Part shown: piece by piece, positions 25,101 to 34,990 of the stretch
Position numbering within the stretch: position 1 is the stretch's first letter
Layout: the number at the start of each line of letters is the position of its first letter
Source: Malurus cyaneus samueli
Lineage: Eukaryota > Chordata > Aves > Passeriformes > Maluridae
Direction: 5' to 3'
NCBI GenBank assembly: GCA_009741485.1
Contig: CM019236.1
Span: forward strand, 44,572,143 to 44,636,142
Length of the DNA stretch: 64,000 nucleotides
The notes under the pieces: model-generated
The model's input: the letters and a program-made list of their open reading frames with translations, nothing else
Told to the model about the DNA's origin: nothing
Database searches by the model: none
Translations under genes and position numbers: made by a program

Positions 25101-28100
25101 ATGCCCTGTGGACAGGATGTGACCTTCTCCACTGCTGCAATTCTTCTGAAACATTCGCATGAGGCTTCTTGTGCCTCAAAAAAAGCAAAAAAGCTTACTT
25201 TTTTTCTTTGCATGGTTAAATTTATGGAAAATTAGGCCTAAAACAAGTATAAACCTTGTTTAGATCATTCTGCATTTGGGCTTGAGGAATTATGAGCATA
25301 TGACAGTCCTCTCTACCATGGAAACCTGGGTCCAGTGGTAGATGGTGTTGATCAAAGCCTTGGACTGTTACCCAGTCCTGCTGCCTATGAGAAAACTGTC
25401 ATTCCTGGCATATGTTCTCCTTGCACTTGGGCAATATGCATCATTTTTAGTCTTTGTATTCTTCCAGAGTGAAAAAGCATCACAGCCTAGTGGATGACAA
25501 AGTTTATGTAAAATAATGAGCATGTTGTGGGGCAGAGGTTCACACACACCTCTACTTTCATCCAGAAAAGCTTACTTGCCTACAAGAACTACAGTAACCT
25601 GAAACAAAAAGTAGAAAAAAGAAAAAAAAAAAGCCCAATTCTCTCTCACTATCTCTAGTTGGGCCCGTGGCTGAATGTATACCTTAATGTTTCCCTCCTA
25701 ATAATAACACAGATATTACACGTGTCCAAATCTGCTTTCTGTTCTGCTTTGTGTGTCTGATTGTATCTCTGCCATACTCAGATTGAAGGCATTAAAATTT
25801 TGTGATATCCGAAACAAGCAGACAGGTTGGGGTAATGGAGAAAAGTCTGATAGTTCTTGAAATGAAGCCTGTACATTCTTTGGGGTTTTTCCCCTCTGAA
25901 ACATGTTTCTTCCTGCTCTCCAAGTTACTGAGTATAGCTGGGTTCTCTTATGCCTCTGCTGTCAAGTCCCTGGATCCCAGTTGTATTGCTGCTATGAGTG
26001 AACGAGGCTCAGGCTGGCTGCAAGTGACTGCAGCAGCTGTTGCTGTGTTCAAGACATTCAGCCATTGTCAGATTTTTTAGACCAGACTCCCTTCTTTGCT
26101 CCTTCCTTCAGCCTTAGTATTAGTGTTTGGGAGACAAAGGAGACAAATGCTCATGTAACATGTCCACTGACAGACCTACACACAGTCCAAGATTCACCAG
26201 TGGTGAATAACAAATCCTTTATTGATCACACTTGATTTAATTTACTTTCTATTAATGTAATAATAGTCTGTAATTTACTTTCTGTTAATGCAGTTGATAC
26301 TATCTGATTGCAAATGGATTTTTGGAGTTCCTGTTGATAGTTTGTATAGTTAGAATGCTGAGAAGTGTCTCTCTGCATCTCCCACCCTGCCTCCACAGTG
26401 CCATGTTCTCTGTTTCACATGCAGTTGTTCCCACAAAGCTCTGGGAAGTCAGTGGGCAGTGAATGTAAGATACCCGTGCACTTGCAGTATCAATGTCTTC
26501 AGATGATGAGGGAGGATGGGAAGATGTGCTAGTGTGTCTATACTGATGGTACATTAGGGCTGCATATGAGATTTCAAGTAGTGCCAGGCAGTGGTGAGGA
26601 AAAAGCAAAGCAAATGGTGGCAGCCTAGGAAACTACTGCATAAATATGGGAGCAACAAATGCTGCTTTCCTTTTCCTCTTCCCCTCCTATTTAAGCTATC
26701 CTTTTTTGCAGAAACTTATTCAGCACTAGGTGTTTTCTAGGGGCATGTCCTTAGTAGGAGAGGAGAGGTTAAAGGCGTGGAGATGGAGCTGTTGGATGGC
26801 AGTGCTGGAAGGACGAACACTGCCCGGGGGATCACTGCACCCTCGCTGCCGGGGGAAGGCAGCTGTCCCTCGGGCACAAGCCTCACCGTGCTCTGTGCTC
26901 CTGCAAAGCCCGGGCTGTGTTCGCTCCTTCTGCCGTGCAGCGGCTGAGCTGGGCTCACAGCCCCACCTCGCGGCGCCTCTGCCCGAGCAAATCCAGCGCC
27001 TCTAAAAGCTCGCCTGTGTGCAGGGCATGTGTGACTGCGAGCCTCAGCCCTTGCTCTGACCACCCTCAGGGTGCACAGGCACAGGTAAAGCTGCCAGGTT
27101 GCTTATGGATGGGCCGTTCACTGCTTTCAGATTTACAGATGGGCTGGATGACCTTAAAGGTGTTTTCCAACCTAAATAATTCTGTTATTCCTCCTGTGAG
27201 CCTGAAAATGTGGAAGATGCAGCTCAGGTGATTTAATAGTGTTGTAGTGGGCTTGTCAGATTGGCATTGTTTCGTGTCCCTAGATGCATCAGCTGCCGGC
27301 TCTATTTCCTTGATGTGCCGCCAGCTGGCTTCTCTCCAGCTATTGTTCAAATCTTCTGGGAAGCCTTTTGGGCAAGGAAGAGTAAAGTGCTTTTAAAATG
27401 GATACTAATTGCCTTCAATTTCCTAAAGCATTTTTGCTTAGTGTGCTGAAATAAGAATGGTGCACCGCAGCTGGGGATTGTATGCAGAAGAAATTAGTCA
27501 AGTTTTTTTATTTGCCAGGTGGACTTGCTTTTAGTTTTGTTCAGATTTGTCTTCAGGCTCTACACAGCACCAAGTGGCCTGGGGGTGTGTGTCAATCTTA
27601 CAGCTGTGGTGTCAAGCATTGCTTTCAGTCCATTGCAAAGAGAGCAACAACCTGTGTAGTCTGTGACCCTTCTGACTCTTGGCCCCCTGTGGGGTGTGAT
27701 CTCCCCCAGTTCAGGTCAGCTGGTGTTGGCAGCCTGGAGCACACAAATTTCTCTCTTCCATCATGTATTGCCATAATGGGAGCTGAGCTCAGGCGCACTT
27801 TGATTTGGTTCTTGTTCATCACCATGTCAAAGTAGTCACTACCACTGGGATACACTCTGGAATGTGGTGATCTGTGTTTCAGGAAGCCACTCTTCCTCTG
27901 CTTAAAGTACACCATATGCTTCCTCTTCATAAAGTACACTGTAATTCCTGACTTGTGGAAGAGATCATACAGTGTAGAAAAAAGGTGGGTCCCCACTGAG
28001 GTGCACGAAACACAGCTGAGGAAGATGAGCTCAAAGCACAGGTTCCTCACGCCAGTTGTGCTCAGCAAGTGCCACAGCAGTGACACTCCTCTGCAACAGC

Positions 28101-28715
28101 ACTTGTTTTGTTTTTATATATTTTCTGCTTAGCTGAAAAGGGTTAGGAATATAGTCATCTTACCAACCTGGCTGACTGTGTGGGAGCAGCGGGCAGGCTG
28201 GGTGGACTTGGGACAGGGCAGGTATTTTGGTGTTGTCATCAACCTCCTCCGTCCCTTTGCTGTTTCCCCTCAAGTTTACATCACAGTTTGTCTGGGTAGC
28301 TCCCTTGTCCTTGCGGGTTGGTGTGGGAGCTGCCCTCACTGTGAGGAAGGGAACAAGACAGCAGTCTGCCATTTAGGAGGCACAGACTTCTGGTGAGCGT
28401 GTAACTTGTTCCAGAGACAATTCCCATGGACACAGGAAAATGACAGTGGGGCACAGAGGCTGACTGCCTCCCGCTCTGTGGATGTTGGGCAGTTGTGGGC
28501 TGGTCAGGACTGATGCTCTTCCCTTACCTTGCAGTGCTACTGACCCTCCTCCCCGGATCCGCATCATTAATGGCTACATCACGGTTGAGCCCCAGCCCCG
28601 GGGCCACCGACGGTCCAGTCACGCTCACGCAGACACCAGCAACGCTCACCAGCTGCCCCATTCTCTCTTCCTCCAACTACTGACTTTAACTTTGCAAGTG
28701 ATAATGCTGCATTGA
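4028..28715 (+). CDS. TRABD2A: TIKI metalloprotease TRABD2A, C-terminal 281 residues over five exons (partial, 5' part outside window)
   Basis: Joined exons 4028-4174, 5699-5873, 17799-17889, 24750-25001 and 28535-28715 give one open frame of 281 residues plus stop, with intron phases 0, 1, 2 and 2. TIKI proteins are Wnt-inactivating, membrane-anchored metalloproteases of the TraB/PrgY superfamily; they act in the secretory pathway and at the cell surface by clipping the Wnt N-terminus. Visible hallmarks are KRNERM at residues 80-85 of this part, the second GxxH motif (FGAGH, 105-109) followed by [20 protein letters not shown]-glycosylation sequons NQT, NAT and NNT, a charged low-complexity stalk, [14 protein letters not shown], and a hydrophobic C-terminal tail. 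The REGYEVEH and [12 protein letters not shown] segments fit TRABD2A better than TRABD2B, which I recall with a QAGLEVDH-type sequence there. The first GxxH and roughly the first 225 residues are upstream. No frameshift or premature stop was seen. Confidence 0.88.
4175..5698 (+). other. TRABD2A intron A-B (1,524 bp)
   Basis: Short intron bounded by GTGAGT and TTAG. It has a small GGGCCA/GGGCCAGGG-type imperfect repeat near 4275-4295. I see no recognised mobile element or gene in it. Confidence 0.7.
5699..5873 (+). CDS. TRABD2A: TRABD2A exon B (protease domain, KRNERM segment)
   Basis: The acceptor is a T-rich tract ending TACCTTAG at 5698, and the donor GTATGTG starts at 5874. The exon has 58 full codons plus one base (phase 1 at the 3' end). 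It contains NFINATLP with an NAT sequon, the [19 protein letters not shown] segment typical of TIKI and related to the Arg-Asn-x-x-Met element of the TraB superfamily, and ends in FFFAFGA, the first part of the second GxxH motif. The glycine codon is split with the next exon. Confidence 0.93.
9770..10650 (-). mobile_element. CR1 LINE fragment, 3' part with internal deletion
   Basis: Read on the minus strand this is a decayed CR1 copy. The stretch near 9,805-9,930 has the CR1 3' signature (CTGGGTAATCTGTTCCAGT, then CATTGCCTCTTGTCC). From 10,020 to 10,490 it follows the antisense of the reverse-transcriptase region (TCCATACTGACCAG, GAACAGAGGTATGGCTGAGC, AAAGGCATTTAGTACTTCG). The expected middle part between about 9,980 and 10,020 is missing, indicating an internal deletion. 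An A-run at 10,671-10,684 lies just beyond. All frames are broken. Boundaries are approximate. Confidence 0.72.
17389..17550 (-). mobile_element. CR1 LINE 3'-end fragment
   Basis: It starts with ATCACAGAATCAATTAGGTT and continues GGAAAAGACCTCTGAGTCCA, ..GATGGAGACTCCACCACCTC, CTTGGGCAGCCCATTACGC. This is the reverse complement of the common avian CR1 3' untranslated end. It is a severely 5'-truncated copy about 250 bp upstream of exon C. Confidence 0.82.
17799..17889 (+). CDS. TRABD2A: TRABD2A exon C (GxxH histidine and GNNTVID segment)
   Basis: The acceptor TTTTTAACTGCAG ends at 17798 and the donor GTAATG starts at 17890. The 91 nt complete the split Gly codon, add 29 codons and leave two bases (phase 2). 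The exon supplies the histidine of FGAGH, then [20 protein letters not shown] and TPAGQAIS. The NNT sequon is conserved in the family. [19 protein letters not shown] supports the TRABD2A assignment over TRABD2B. Confidence 0.93.
17890..24749 (+). other. TRABD2A intron C-D (6.9 kb)
   Basis: Holds a G/T-rich low-complexity patch at about 18,060-18,175, a G7-T-G7 tract at 21,712-21,726, and a 1.7-kb antisense CR1 copy at 22.49-24.19 kb. Nothing else is recognised in 18.2-22.4 kb or 24.2-24.7 kb. Confidence 0.65.
22487..24190 (-). mobile_element. CR1 LINE, 1.7 kb 3' portion with degenerate reverse-transcriptase region
   Basis: The plus strand opens with AATCATAGGATCATAGAATG and the antisense CR1 3' UTR (ACCTTGAAGATCATCTAGTT, CCCTGCCATGGACAGGG). 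On the minus strand, broken frames around 22,877-23,495 give CR1 reverse-transcriptase C-terminal motifs such as [24 protein letters not shown] and [13 protein letters not shown]. At 23,430-24,150 more of the antisense RT region can be followed (AGCCATGTTGGCTGTTACC, GAAGCTGTTGAGAACCTCAG). No single intact frame remains. The copy is truncated at its 5' side near 24,190, 560 bp before exon D. Confidence 0.88.
24750..25001 (+). CDS. TRABD2A: TRABD2A exon D (charged stalk: Glu run then Lys-rich run)
   Basis: The acceptor CCTCTTCCTTCCAG ends at 24749 and the donor GTAGAT begins at 25002. The exon completes an Asn codon, adds 83 codons and ends in phase 2. It is low complexity: eight glutamates in a row at 24838-24861, the linker [19 protein letters not shown], then [12 protein letters not shown] at 24919-24954. 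The conserved [14 protein letters not shown] end anchors it to TIKI1. The stalk between the protease domain and the membrane tail is poorly conserved in the family, so the runs are plausible coding sequence; the frame is fixed at both ends. Confidence 0.88.
26735..27065. other. CpG-rich patch in last intron of TRABD2A
   Basis: Base composition changes sharply here: GC-rich sequence with clustered CpGs (for example CACCTCGCGGCGCCTCTGCC near 26,963), flanked by AT-rich intron. It could be a small CpG island, an alternative promoter, an eroded repeat or a GC-rich insertion. No start site or coding frame is evident. Confidence 0.45.
27136..27190 (+). mobile_element. CR1 LINE 3'-tail fragment
   Basis: GGGCTGGATGACCTTAAAGG followed by TGTTTTCCAACCTAAATAATTCTGTTATT matches the extreme 3' end of avian CR1 in the sense direction. 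It is only about 55 bp long, abutting the CpG-rich patch. Confidence 0.6.
28535..28715 (+). CDS. TRABD2A: TRABD2A terminal coding exon with hydrophobic C-terminal tail and stop
   Basis: The acceptor CTTACCTTGCAG ends at 28534. The first base completes AG|T (Ser), then 59 codons precede TGA at 28713-28715. The start ([19 protein letters not shown]) is divergent. An R-G-H-rich stretch resembles the RRGHSHHS stretch I recall near the end of the mammalian protein. The last 20 or so residues ([20 protein letters not shown]) are hydrophobic, fitting a C-terminal membrane anchor or GPI-type signal. Phase match with exon D is exact. Mammalian TRABD2A also ends soon after a hydrophobic stretch. Confidence 0.82.
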
Positions 28716-29250
28716 AATACAAGGGGATACAAGCTGCAGGACTCTTGCCTTAAAAATAAAAAAAGGAACTTATGCAAAAGAAGAAATAGAAGACTATGAG
28801 TGATACACCCGTTCTTTGGGGTGTTTCTTGAACTGGCTCCTTTTCCTGAATCTGGATCATTAACACTATTTACTGGTTTGACCTGCCCAATACAGGAGAA
28901 GATATTTTAATGAAAGTGTTATTTATCCTTCTCTTGCAGAAGAATGATTTTGTGTTATCCCATAATGCTTTGGGGAGATTATAATGTTGCTATAACATAG
29001 CTGTTCTTTAGCTGTTTGAGCCCAACTAAATTACATTTTTTCACCTTCAGTGCCTTGTAAGAAGATTTACAGTCCACTGACTTGCTTATTGGAACAGAAT
29101 ATTTTGATCATATAAGCACAGCTGGGAAAGAGTTTGGTATTTTGTGTCTCTGCTAGTACTTCTTTTAATTCTTGCTTGCTAGGGCTCCAGTTCACATAAA
29201 AAGGTTCATGACAATGCTTACAATAGAATAAAACAATGAAAATTATTGAA
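28716..29250 (+). other. TRABD2A: Probable TRABD2A 3' UTR
   Basis: This non-coding stretch follows the TGA. It holds two AATAAA hexamers (28755-28760 and 29227-29232), is moderately AT-rich, and has no recognised repeat. The 3' boundary is inferred from the second signal and the T/GT-rich sequence after it; the first signal, only about 40 nt after the stop, is possible but less likely. Transcript data would settle it. Confidence 0.55.
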
Positions 29251-29275
29251 CAGAGTGTTTCTACTGTCTGTTTGG
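29227..29275 (+). terminator. Candidate poly(A) signal and downstream GT-rich element of TRABD2A
   Basis: AATAAA at 29227-29232 is followed within about 20-45 nt by a T/GT-rich stretch (GTGTTTCTACTGTCTGTTTG), the usual layout of a vertebrate cleavage and polyadenylation site. Cleavage would fall near 29,245-29,255. Confidence 0.45.
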
Positions 29276-30309
29276 TGCTATTTAAGATGGGTACCCCTGA
29301 ACCTCCAATGGCCAGACAAATCTAATAAGTGCAAACTAAATTTGAGGAAAAAAAGAATCCAGGGCAACTTCACAAATCATCCTGTTGGAATCTTCCAGAA
29401 TAAGTTCTCAAAAGGTGATTTACACAACTAGACTTCATTCTAGGAAATGCTTTCACATTTTCTACTTAATTCATTATTCGGACTTTCGAAATTGTTTTAA
29501 GTCCTTCCTGTGTGCATGAAGTAGATGTCTTGTTGATTGTTGAATGTAAGAAGCTTGGAAGTGGTGATGTATTTTCTGCATTTGTGCAAGACACCCTCTT
29601 GTGATGACAGTTACACAATTTGTGAGCAGTATCCCTCCCTCTCTCGTAAGGGAGATTTCATTGCCTGGGAAGGTCTCCTAAGTTTCATCCGTGGGTGAAC
29701 TTGGAGCCAATGTGTTCAATTTATTAACTTGGTAGCAGTCACTTGCCCCGATGAGACAGCAAACCTTCAGGTTTCTCTTCCTGCATTTATACATGCTTCA
29801 CTGCATTTTCCATGGCCTGTAAAAAGTTTTTCATAGCCTTCTACAGCACATTGGAGGTGGAACAACAAAGGTTATAGCTTTCCTAACAGGCTTTTTTCAT
29901 CTCTTGATCTCAAATTCCAGTCCACCTTCCAGAAGGACTGAGCCTGAACACAGCCTCTGTTTGCTGAGGAAAACAGAGAAAGGGGAGGCTGGGTATCACA
30001 GGTAGCAGCGGCGTTGTGGGGAATGAACTAGATCTGGGCTAGAGTGGAAGACAGCAGTATTTCATTGTAAATTCCTTCTTACATGGAACGCTGCAAGACC
30101 TCGTGTACCTGAATACATTTTGTCTTCCATGGCTCTCACAGTGGCCAGCCTGATGTGTTCTCCCCGCTCTCTCTCTTTCTCTCTGGTTGATCTTTCACTG
30201 GTCATAGACCTGGTGGGTCTGGAGCTTGTTTTCATGGACCTGAAGGGAGCAGATTTTATGAAATATAGGTTACTTACAAAAATGCACTGTGGGCCTGACA
30301 AACTGGCCT
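29251..30309. other. Intergenic, no recognised feature
   Basis: Follows the presumed end of TRABD2A. A (CT)-rich stretch lies near 30,160-30,185. I see no gene or named repeat. Confidence 0.6.
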
Positions 30310-30505
30310 CACAGAATTGTAGCATGGTTTGCTTTGGAACGGACCTTAAAGATTAATTGATTCCAACCCCATTGCTGTGGGCCAGGCCACCTTCCACTGG
30401 AGCAGGTTGCTCAAAGCCCCATCCTTGAACACTTCCAGGGATGGGCCATCTACAGCTTCTCTGAGCTTCTCTGAGCAGCCTATTCCAATGTCTCATCATC
30501 CTCAC
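30310..30505 (-). mobile_element. CR1 LINE 3'-end fragment
   Basis: CACAGAATTGTAGCATGGTT, GGACCTTAAAGATTAATTGA, CTTGAACACTTCCAGGGATG and GAGCAGCCTATTCCAATGTC are the antisense CR1 3' end. An 11-bp motif, AGCTTCTCTG, is duplicated in tandem near 30,455-30,476. Confidence 0.82.
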
Positions 30506-31954
30506 ATACGTACTTGTGTCTTTACCAGCTCATCTGGCCACCAGAAATGTCACACCAGAGTGTGTCCTGCACTTGCTAAACAATGCCTTGGTATTGTTTC
30601 TCCTCCCGCTGTCCTCTGTCCTTAAGAATTGCATGGTGAACTGTAGCACAGATCCAAAGAGCACTGCTAGCACTGGGAGAAAGTGGTTGAAGCAGAGTTT
30701 TCATGTCTCTTCTCCATTACAAGGCTGCTGTGTGAAAGAGCCCCAGGCTGGCTTTTCCCTTGTTTTCTCCTCCATGGTGTCTCCTGAGCTTCATCTCTGT
30801 GTGGAGGTGAGGGAAACAACCATCAATATTTCTCTTAGGCTGGCGTGAAGAGAGTGGAGTTATAAAACTTTCAGAAATAACAGAGGCCTGAAGTAGCACT
30901 ATAGATAATGCAGTTCTGGTGGTGTAACTCGTTTTGTAGCCTGTTTTCAAGTGCCTGTCAGACAAATAGAAATGTACTTTAACTGTGATGGATTGTGTGC
31001 TTACAATCCAGGAGGCTGCATCCTGGGAGTCTTTCTGCCAAGTAATCAAATAAAAATATTTTTTGAGGGTCTCAGGGACCTCGTTGAAACCTATGAACTA
31101 AACTAGTGGTTCCAATCCCTCACTTCTTTTTCCAGACCAGTCATTGCTGACTGTCTTCTCTGCTCCCCCCACCCAGTAGCAGCTGGGTGGTACCAGGCTA
31201 TCAGCTTTCTACTCGTGGACACTCAGTGGAGGAACTGCTTCAGAGCTACTGCCTTTTTGCTCAAAGATGATAGGTCTTAGATTTAAATGTGGGTAAAAAA
31301 TTGTTTTCAGCGCTCTGCTTGAGGAGATTTGGAACTAGAGCTCCTCCTGGTGGCCTCTTAACCCCCTCTGAAAAGTTGACTAGGGAGACGTCCTCTCTGT
31401 AGAGGTGACCTTTTCTGAAGAGAAGGTAGCAATCAGATACTTTGATTGTGTTCAAATTAGCAGTAGAATAAACTAAGCCACTGTCTTTCAAGTAGGTTTG
31501 CAATCGATAAGCAGCTGCATGCAATTACACCTTGTACTATTGTGATTGTCCACTGCCTTTGTAAGTCATCCCAGGAAATGCATATCATTTATCTGATTTT
31601 AATGTTACAAGTATAAACTCACTTGGCCCATCCCAGAGCTTGGCAGCAGGCAAAGCAGTTCTCTGATGCCTTCCAGAGATGGAACTAATGTGGAAGGCAC
31701 ATTAAGTTTTGTGCTGGACCATTGCAGCAAATTGGATTATTATTTGCCAATACAGTTTAAAGTACATAAACTCACACCTAAATGGATAAAATGGACAAAG
31801 GCTGTTAAAAGTACTGGAGCAGAAATGTTATAAGCAACAAGAATCTTGAATATCAGTCTCCTATCCTGGAACAGAAGGCAGAAAATGTGTAGCACAAGTA
31901 CAGCAGCTCTCTGTCTTGAGACTTAGTGTTTCCAAGCACTTTGCTGCTGTGCTC
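30506..31954. other. Intergenic, no recognised feature
   Basis: No gene, tRNA or repeat family could be assigned by eye. Confidence 0.55.
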
Positions 31955-32600
31955 TGCTGGTTTGAAAGTGAACTAGTGGGGAAATTACCCCCCACACAAA
32001 CATATTGCAAGATATTCTAAGTCAGAACTACAGTTTAATAGGAAAAATTGAAATAAAGGCAATAATACAGAAACAACAACTTCAAATTGACAGAGTCAGA
32101 GTACAACCAGATACCCTGTTGAGCAGAGTGGTGGCTGCAGTCCTGTTGGAATTAGGGATGTGTGGCTTGCTCAAATCCTTGTCTTGCGATCCTGGACACA
32201 GGTTGAGTCCATCTCTGGAGGTCCAGTAGTGGTCACCAAGCTCCTCTCCTCTAGAAGTCCAGTGGAAGAGATGTCCCATCTTATATGGCAGTAGGGATGT
32301 CCAGTTCCTCCTCTCTGGGCGGGACATCTCACTATGGGCTGATGTAATTTTAGGAGCCATTCTGGAGGCTTTGATGGCCCATCAGCAGAGATAGCCCCCC
32401 AGAGGGTGTTAGTGGCGCTGAGTCATGCTGAAGATAAAAACCCACCTGGTTTTAACACGCTATGGAGATGGTAATGGAATATATACTTTTTGGTTACATC
32501 TTCCAGGTAACCTAAGACATGTGCCAACACCCCACCCCTGCCAGGGAACTTCATCATTATGTAAACTTCCTGTACCCAGCGCTGTGGACAGGCTGCTTTC
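31955..32600. mobile_element. LTR-like avian endogenous-retrovirus fragment
   Basis: It begins TGCTGGTTTGAAAGTGAAC, contains GCCATTCTGGAGGCTTTGAT, GATAAAAACCCACCTGGTTT and a stretch ending near CATCATTATGTAAACTTCC. This order resembles a class of avian LTRs that start TGCTGGTTTGA. No gag, pol or env reading frame flanks it, so it would be a solo or truncated LTR. Family name, orientation and 3' edge are uncertain, and I saw no target-site duplication. Confidence 0.42.
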
Positions 32601-33899
32601 CCCACATTGTGAGTGCCAGCTTCTTAAATGCCAAAGTGTTGCTTGGGTTTTATGCAGTGCTGTGTTTCCTTCCTCTGGTGGGTTGCACTGCTACCTATGG
32701 AACTGGAATATACTAATGAAATTAGTGCTTTGCAAAGGAAGTTATTCTGTAGAAAGTGACTTGGGCCAGTGTTGCTGTGGTGAAATTTGTTCATGTTAAT
32801 GGTGAGACAAGAAAATACGGGGTCTTTGCAACGGAAAACACCAAATGTTGCCTTGTATCCATATTTTGTTGTAGGATCATGAGCTTGCAGGAGACTCTCT
32901 TCAAGCTTGCTCAGGCTTTTTCAAGCTTGATGCTTAAATTGTCTGAATGTGGGGAAACTTACCAAAAGTAGTACACTCAGCAAAATTCACTGCTTTGTTT
33001 ATTTATGGATTATTGTGAGTATAGTTGTCCATTATCTGCTTGGGAGGTAAAGCTGTAATGTTGGTAATGTTTTCCATGGTTTTTCTCAAATTTGAGGAAA
33101 ATCAGTTGTGTTGAGTATTCTGAAAACATCACCTTTTTTTTTGAGCCAAAGAACTCAATAGCTGTAAAGGAAATTAGGTAAATGGAGCAGTTTGCAGAAG
33201 AGCTGACAAACACTGTCTCAACAGTTCATCACCTAGTCAGCAGGAATGGAAACTGATAATCCAGGAAGTGTTTAGGTGCACCATACAATAATTTACACAC
33301 AATAATTTGCCCAAGAATCATTATGTCAGTGATGAATTACAGTACAGAGATTGGTTTACAGCCTGAAAATGGACAAAAAAAAACTTTCCAAAATTTCAGT
33401 GGCAGCTGATAAAAAGAAGGTGAATATTCTTTAAATACCCAGTGCTTTACTGAATTTGTTATCCATTTAGTCTAGTCTGTTTTCTCTGGTAATGTGTTCA
33501 AGCTCTGCATGGAATTTCTTGCACCTGAATTTCATTAAAACTTTTCTTTTTTAAATTTCTTTCTGTTTGCAATTTGGCAACTGCATTTCTTGATCTGCTA
33601 GTTCTGATTTTTTTTTTTAATGCAGAGTAAGCATGCTGTACAGAGGTGTCTGTCACTGTTCTTCACGTGGAAAAACACATAAAGCATTAGAAGTCTCTGA
33701 AGCATCTCTGCCTTGCTGCACATGGTCTGCCAGATCTCCTTGGGGAATCTCTTACTGCATGGCCCCTCATATCCGAAAGAAGTAAAGTTCAATCCAGACT
33801 GACTGGTGAACTAGCAAAAAAGGGTGAAATAGGTTTCAGTGAATTTTATATCCTCTGATATATCCAGCCTTGCAATTGGGAGATGAGGGGGTGAGTTAG
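32601..33899. other. Intergenic, no recognised feature
   Basis: AT-rich sequence with short T-runs (33,133-33,142; 33,608-33,619). Nothing assignable. Confidence 0.55.
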
Positions 33900-34990
33900 A
33901 ATTCAGGTTTGAAACACACAGACACATGTTAAGCCGTGTTGTAAGTGCCCACCATCTACAGCAGCTCCAGGTTCTGGGGTTTCCTCCTGCCTGGAAGCTA
34001 GAGCCTGATCCAGGGACCCAGTAGTCTGTCCAGAGGCCTGTGTCCCAGACTGATGGAGTAGCTGCGGCTTTCCTATTTGCAGAATCTGCCAATAGCACAG
34101 CTGAGTATGTGTCTCACAGACAGACAGACAGACAGACAGACACACACAGACAGGGGATACTGCACGGCCAGCCACACTCACGAGGTGCTGCTCTTGAAAG
34201 CACCCACATACAGGACTCGTGTAAAACGTAGGCACAGACCAGTCAAATACAGCTTTTCAGCTGGTAAAGACAGAAATCCATTACTGAAAGTGCTGGCACT
34301 CCCCCGCCCTGCCTCAGTTCATAAGCACACACAGTTGTGACTTGTAATGACATAGCCCACCTCTCTGTCCATCGGCCACTCCCGCTGCATCCTGAATCTT
34401 TTCACATGCTTCACGAGTCTCCTACTCACCGTTTCATGCAGTTAACACATTCAGAACTCACAGGCTAGTTTCACAGGACCCATACAGTCACAGGCCCCTC
34501 AGTTACCAGCACTGCTCCTCTGCCAGCTTAGTGCCTCTGCTCAGACTGGGCACCTTCTGCTTGCTGGCTGGTGCAGCTTGAGGTTTGCCAGTGAAGTACA
34601 CCCCACACCTGCACACAATGTGCTGGTAGAAGATACAGAGTCTCTCTGCCCCATGTGCCTGTGACTTGAGGTCTCACTACAGCAGCTGCAGCTGAGCCCC
34701 TCACCTGCTTTGTTCTCCCTCGCAGGTACTGTTTTTCGGGGTGCCCATCGTTCTTGTCACGGTGGCTGGTGGCTATATTTAAGAAAAAACAGTCCCTTTT
34801 GTACACTTCTTGTCTACTCCCTCTCCTTGTTTCTCCACAGTTCCCTTCCACTAAACACTGTTGTGTAAATTTTGCCTAGTTGCTTAGTCACTTCTAACTC
34901 CTGAACATCTCAAATCCTCACAATCCTCGTTTTCCCTCTTTCTTACCTGTTACGAAGGTGGCCATCTCCAAAGCTGGGCCCGAGAGTTTC
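33900..34990. other. Unclassified moderately GC-rich block with GACA microsatellite
   Basis: This block is richer in GC and CA/CT dinucleotides than its surroundings. It contains a GACA microsatellite (34,116-34,153) and, on the minus strand, a TTAAATATAG TATA-like motif near 34,775-34,785. It might be an old LTR or other repeat, but I could not match it to a family. No convincing coding exon was seen. Confidence 0.3.
34116..34153. repeat. (GACA)n microsatellite
   Basis: About six uninterrupted ACAG/GACA units are followed by CACACA and another ACAGACAG, a simple tetranucleotide repeat. Confidence 0.9.

Larger units (their letters stand above)
25002..28534 (+). other. TRABD2A last intron (3.5 kb)
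   Basis: Contains an A-rich run near 25,612-25,632, a direct repeat AATTTACTTTCT(A/G)TTAATG at about 26,238-26,290, a CpG-rich patch at 26,735-27,065, a CR1 tail at 27,136-27,190, and a 153-codon antisense open frame at 27,625-28,086 without recognised similarity. Confidence 0.6.

Noticed and set aside
4028..28715. Assignment to TRABD2B (TIKI2) instead of TRABD2A
   Set aside because: The segment after the GxxH ([13 protein letters not shown]) and [14 protein letters not shown] fit TRABD2A better; a tree with both paralogues would confirm.
28755..28760. First AATAAA after the stop as the main poly(A) site
   Set aside because: Only about 40 nt from the stop and without a clear GT-rich downstream element; the site near 29,227 looks better, though alternative use remains possible.
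34116..34153. CRISPR-like repeat array
   Set aside because: It is a plain tetranucleotide microsatellite without spacers, in vertebrate DNA.
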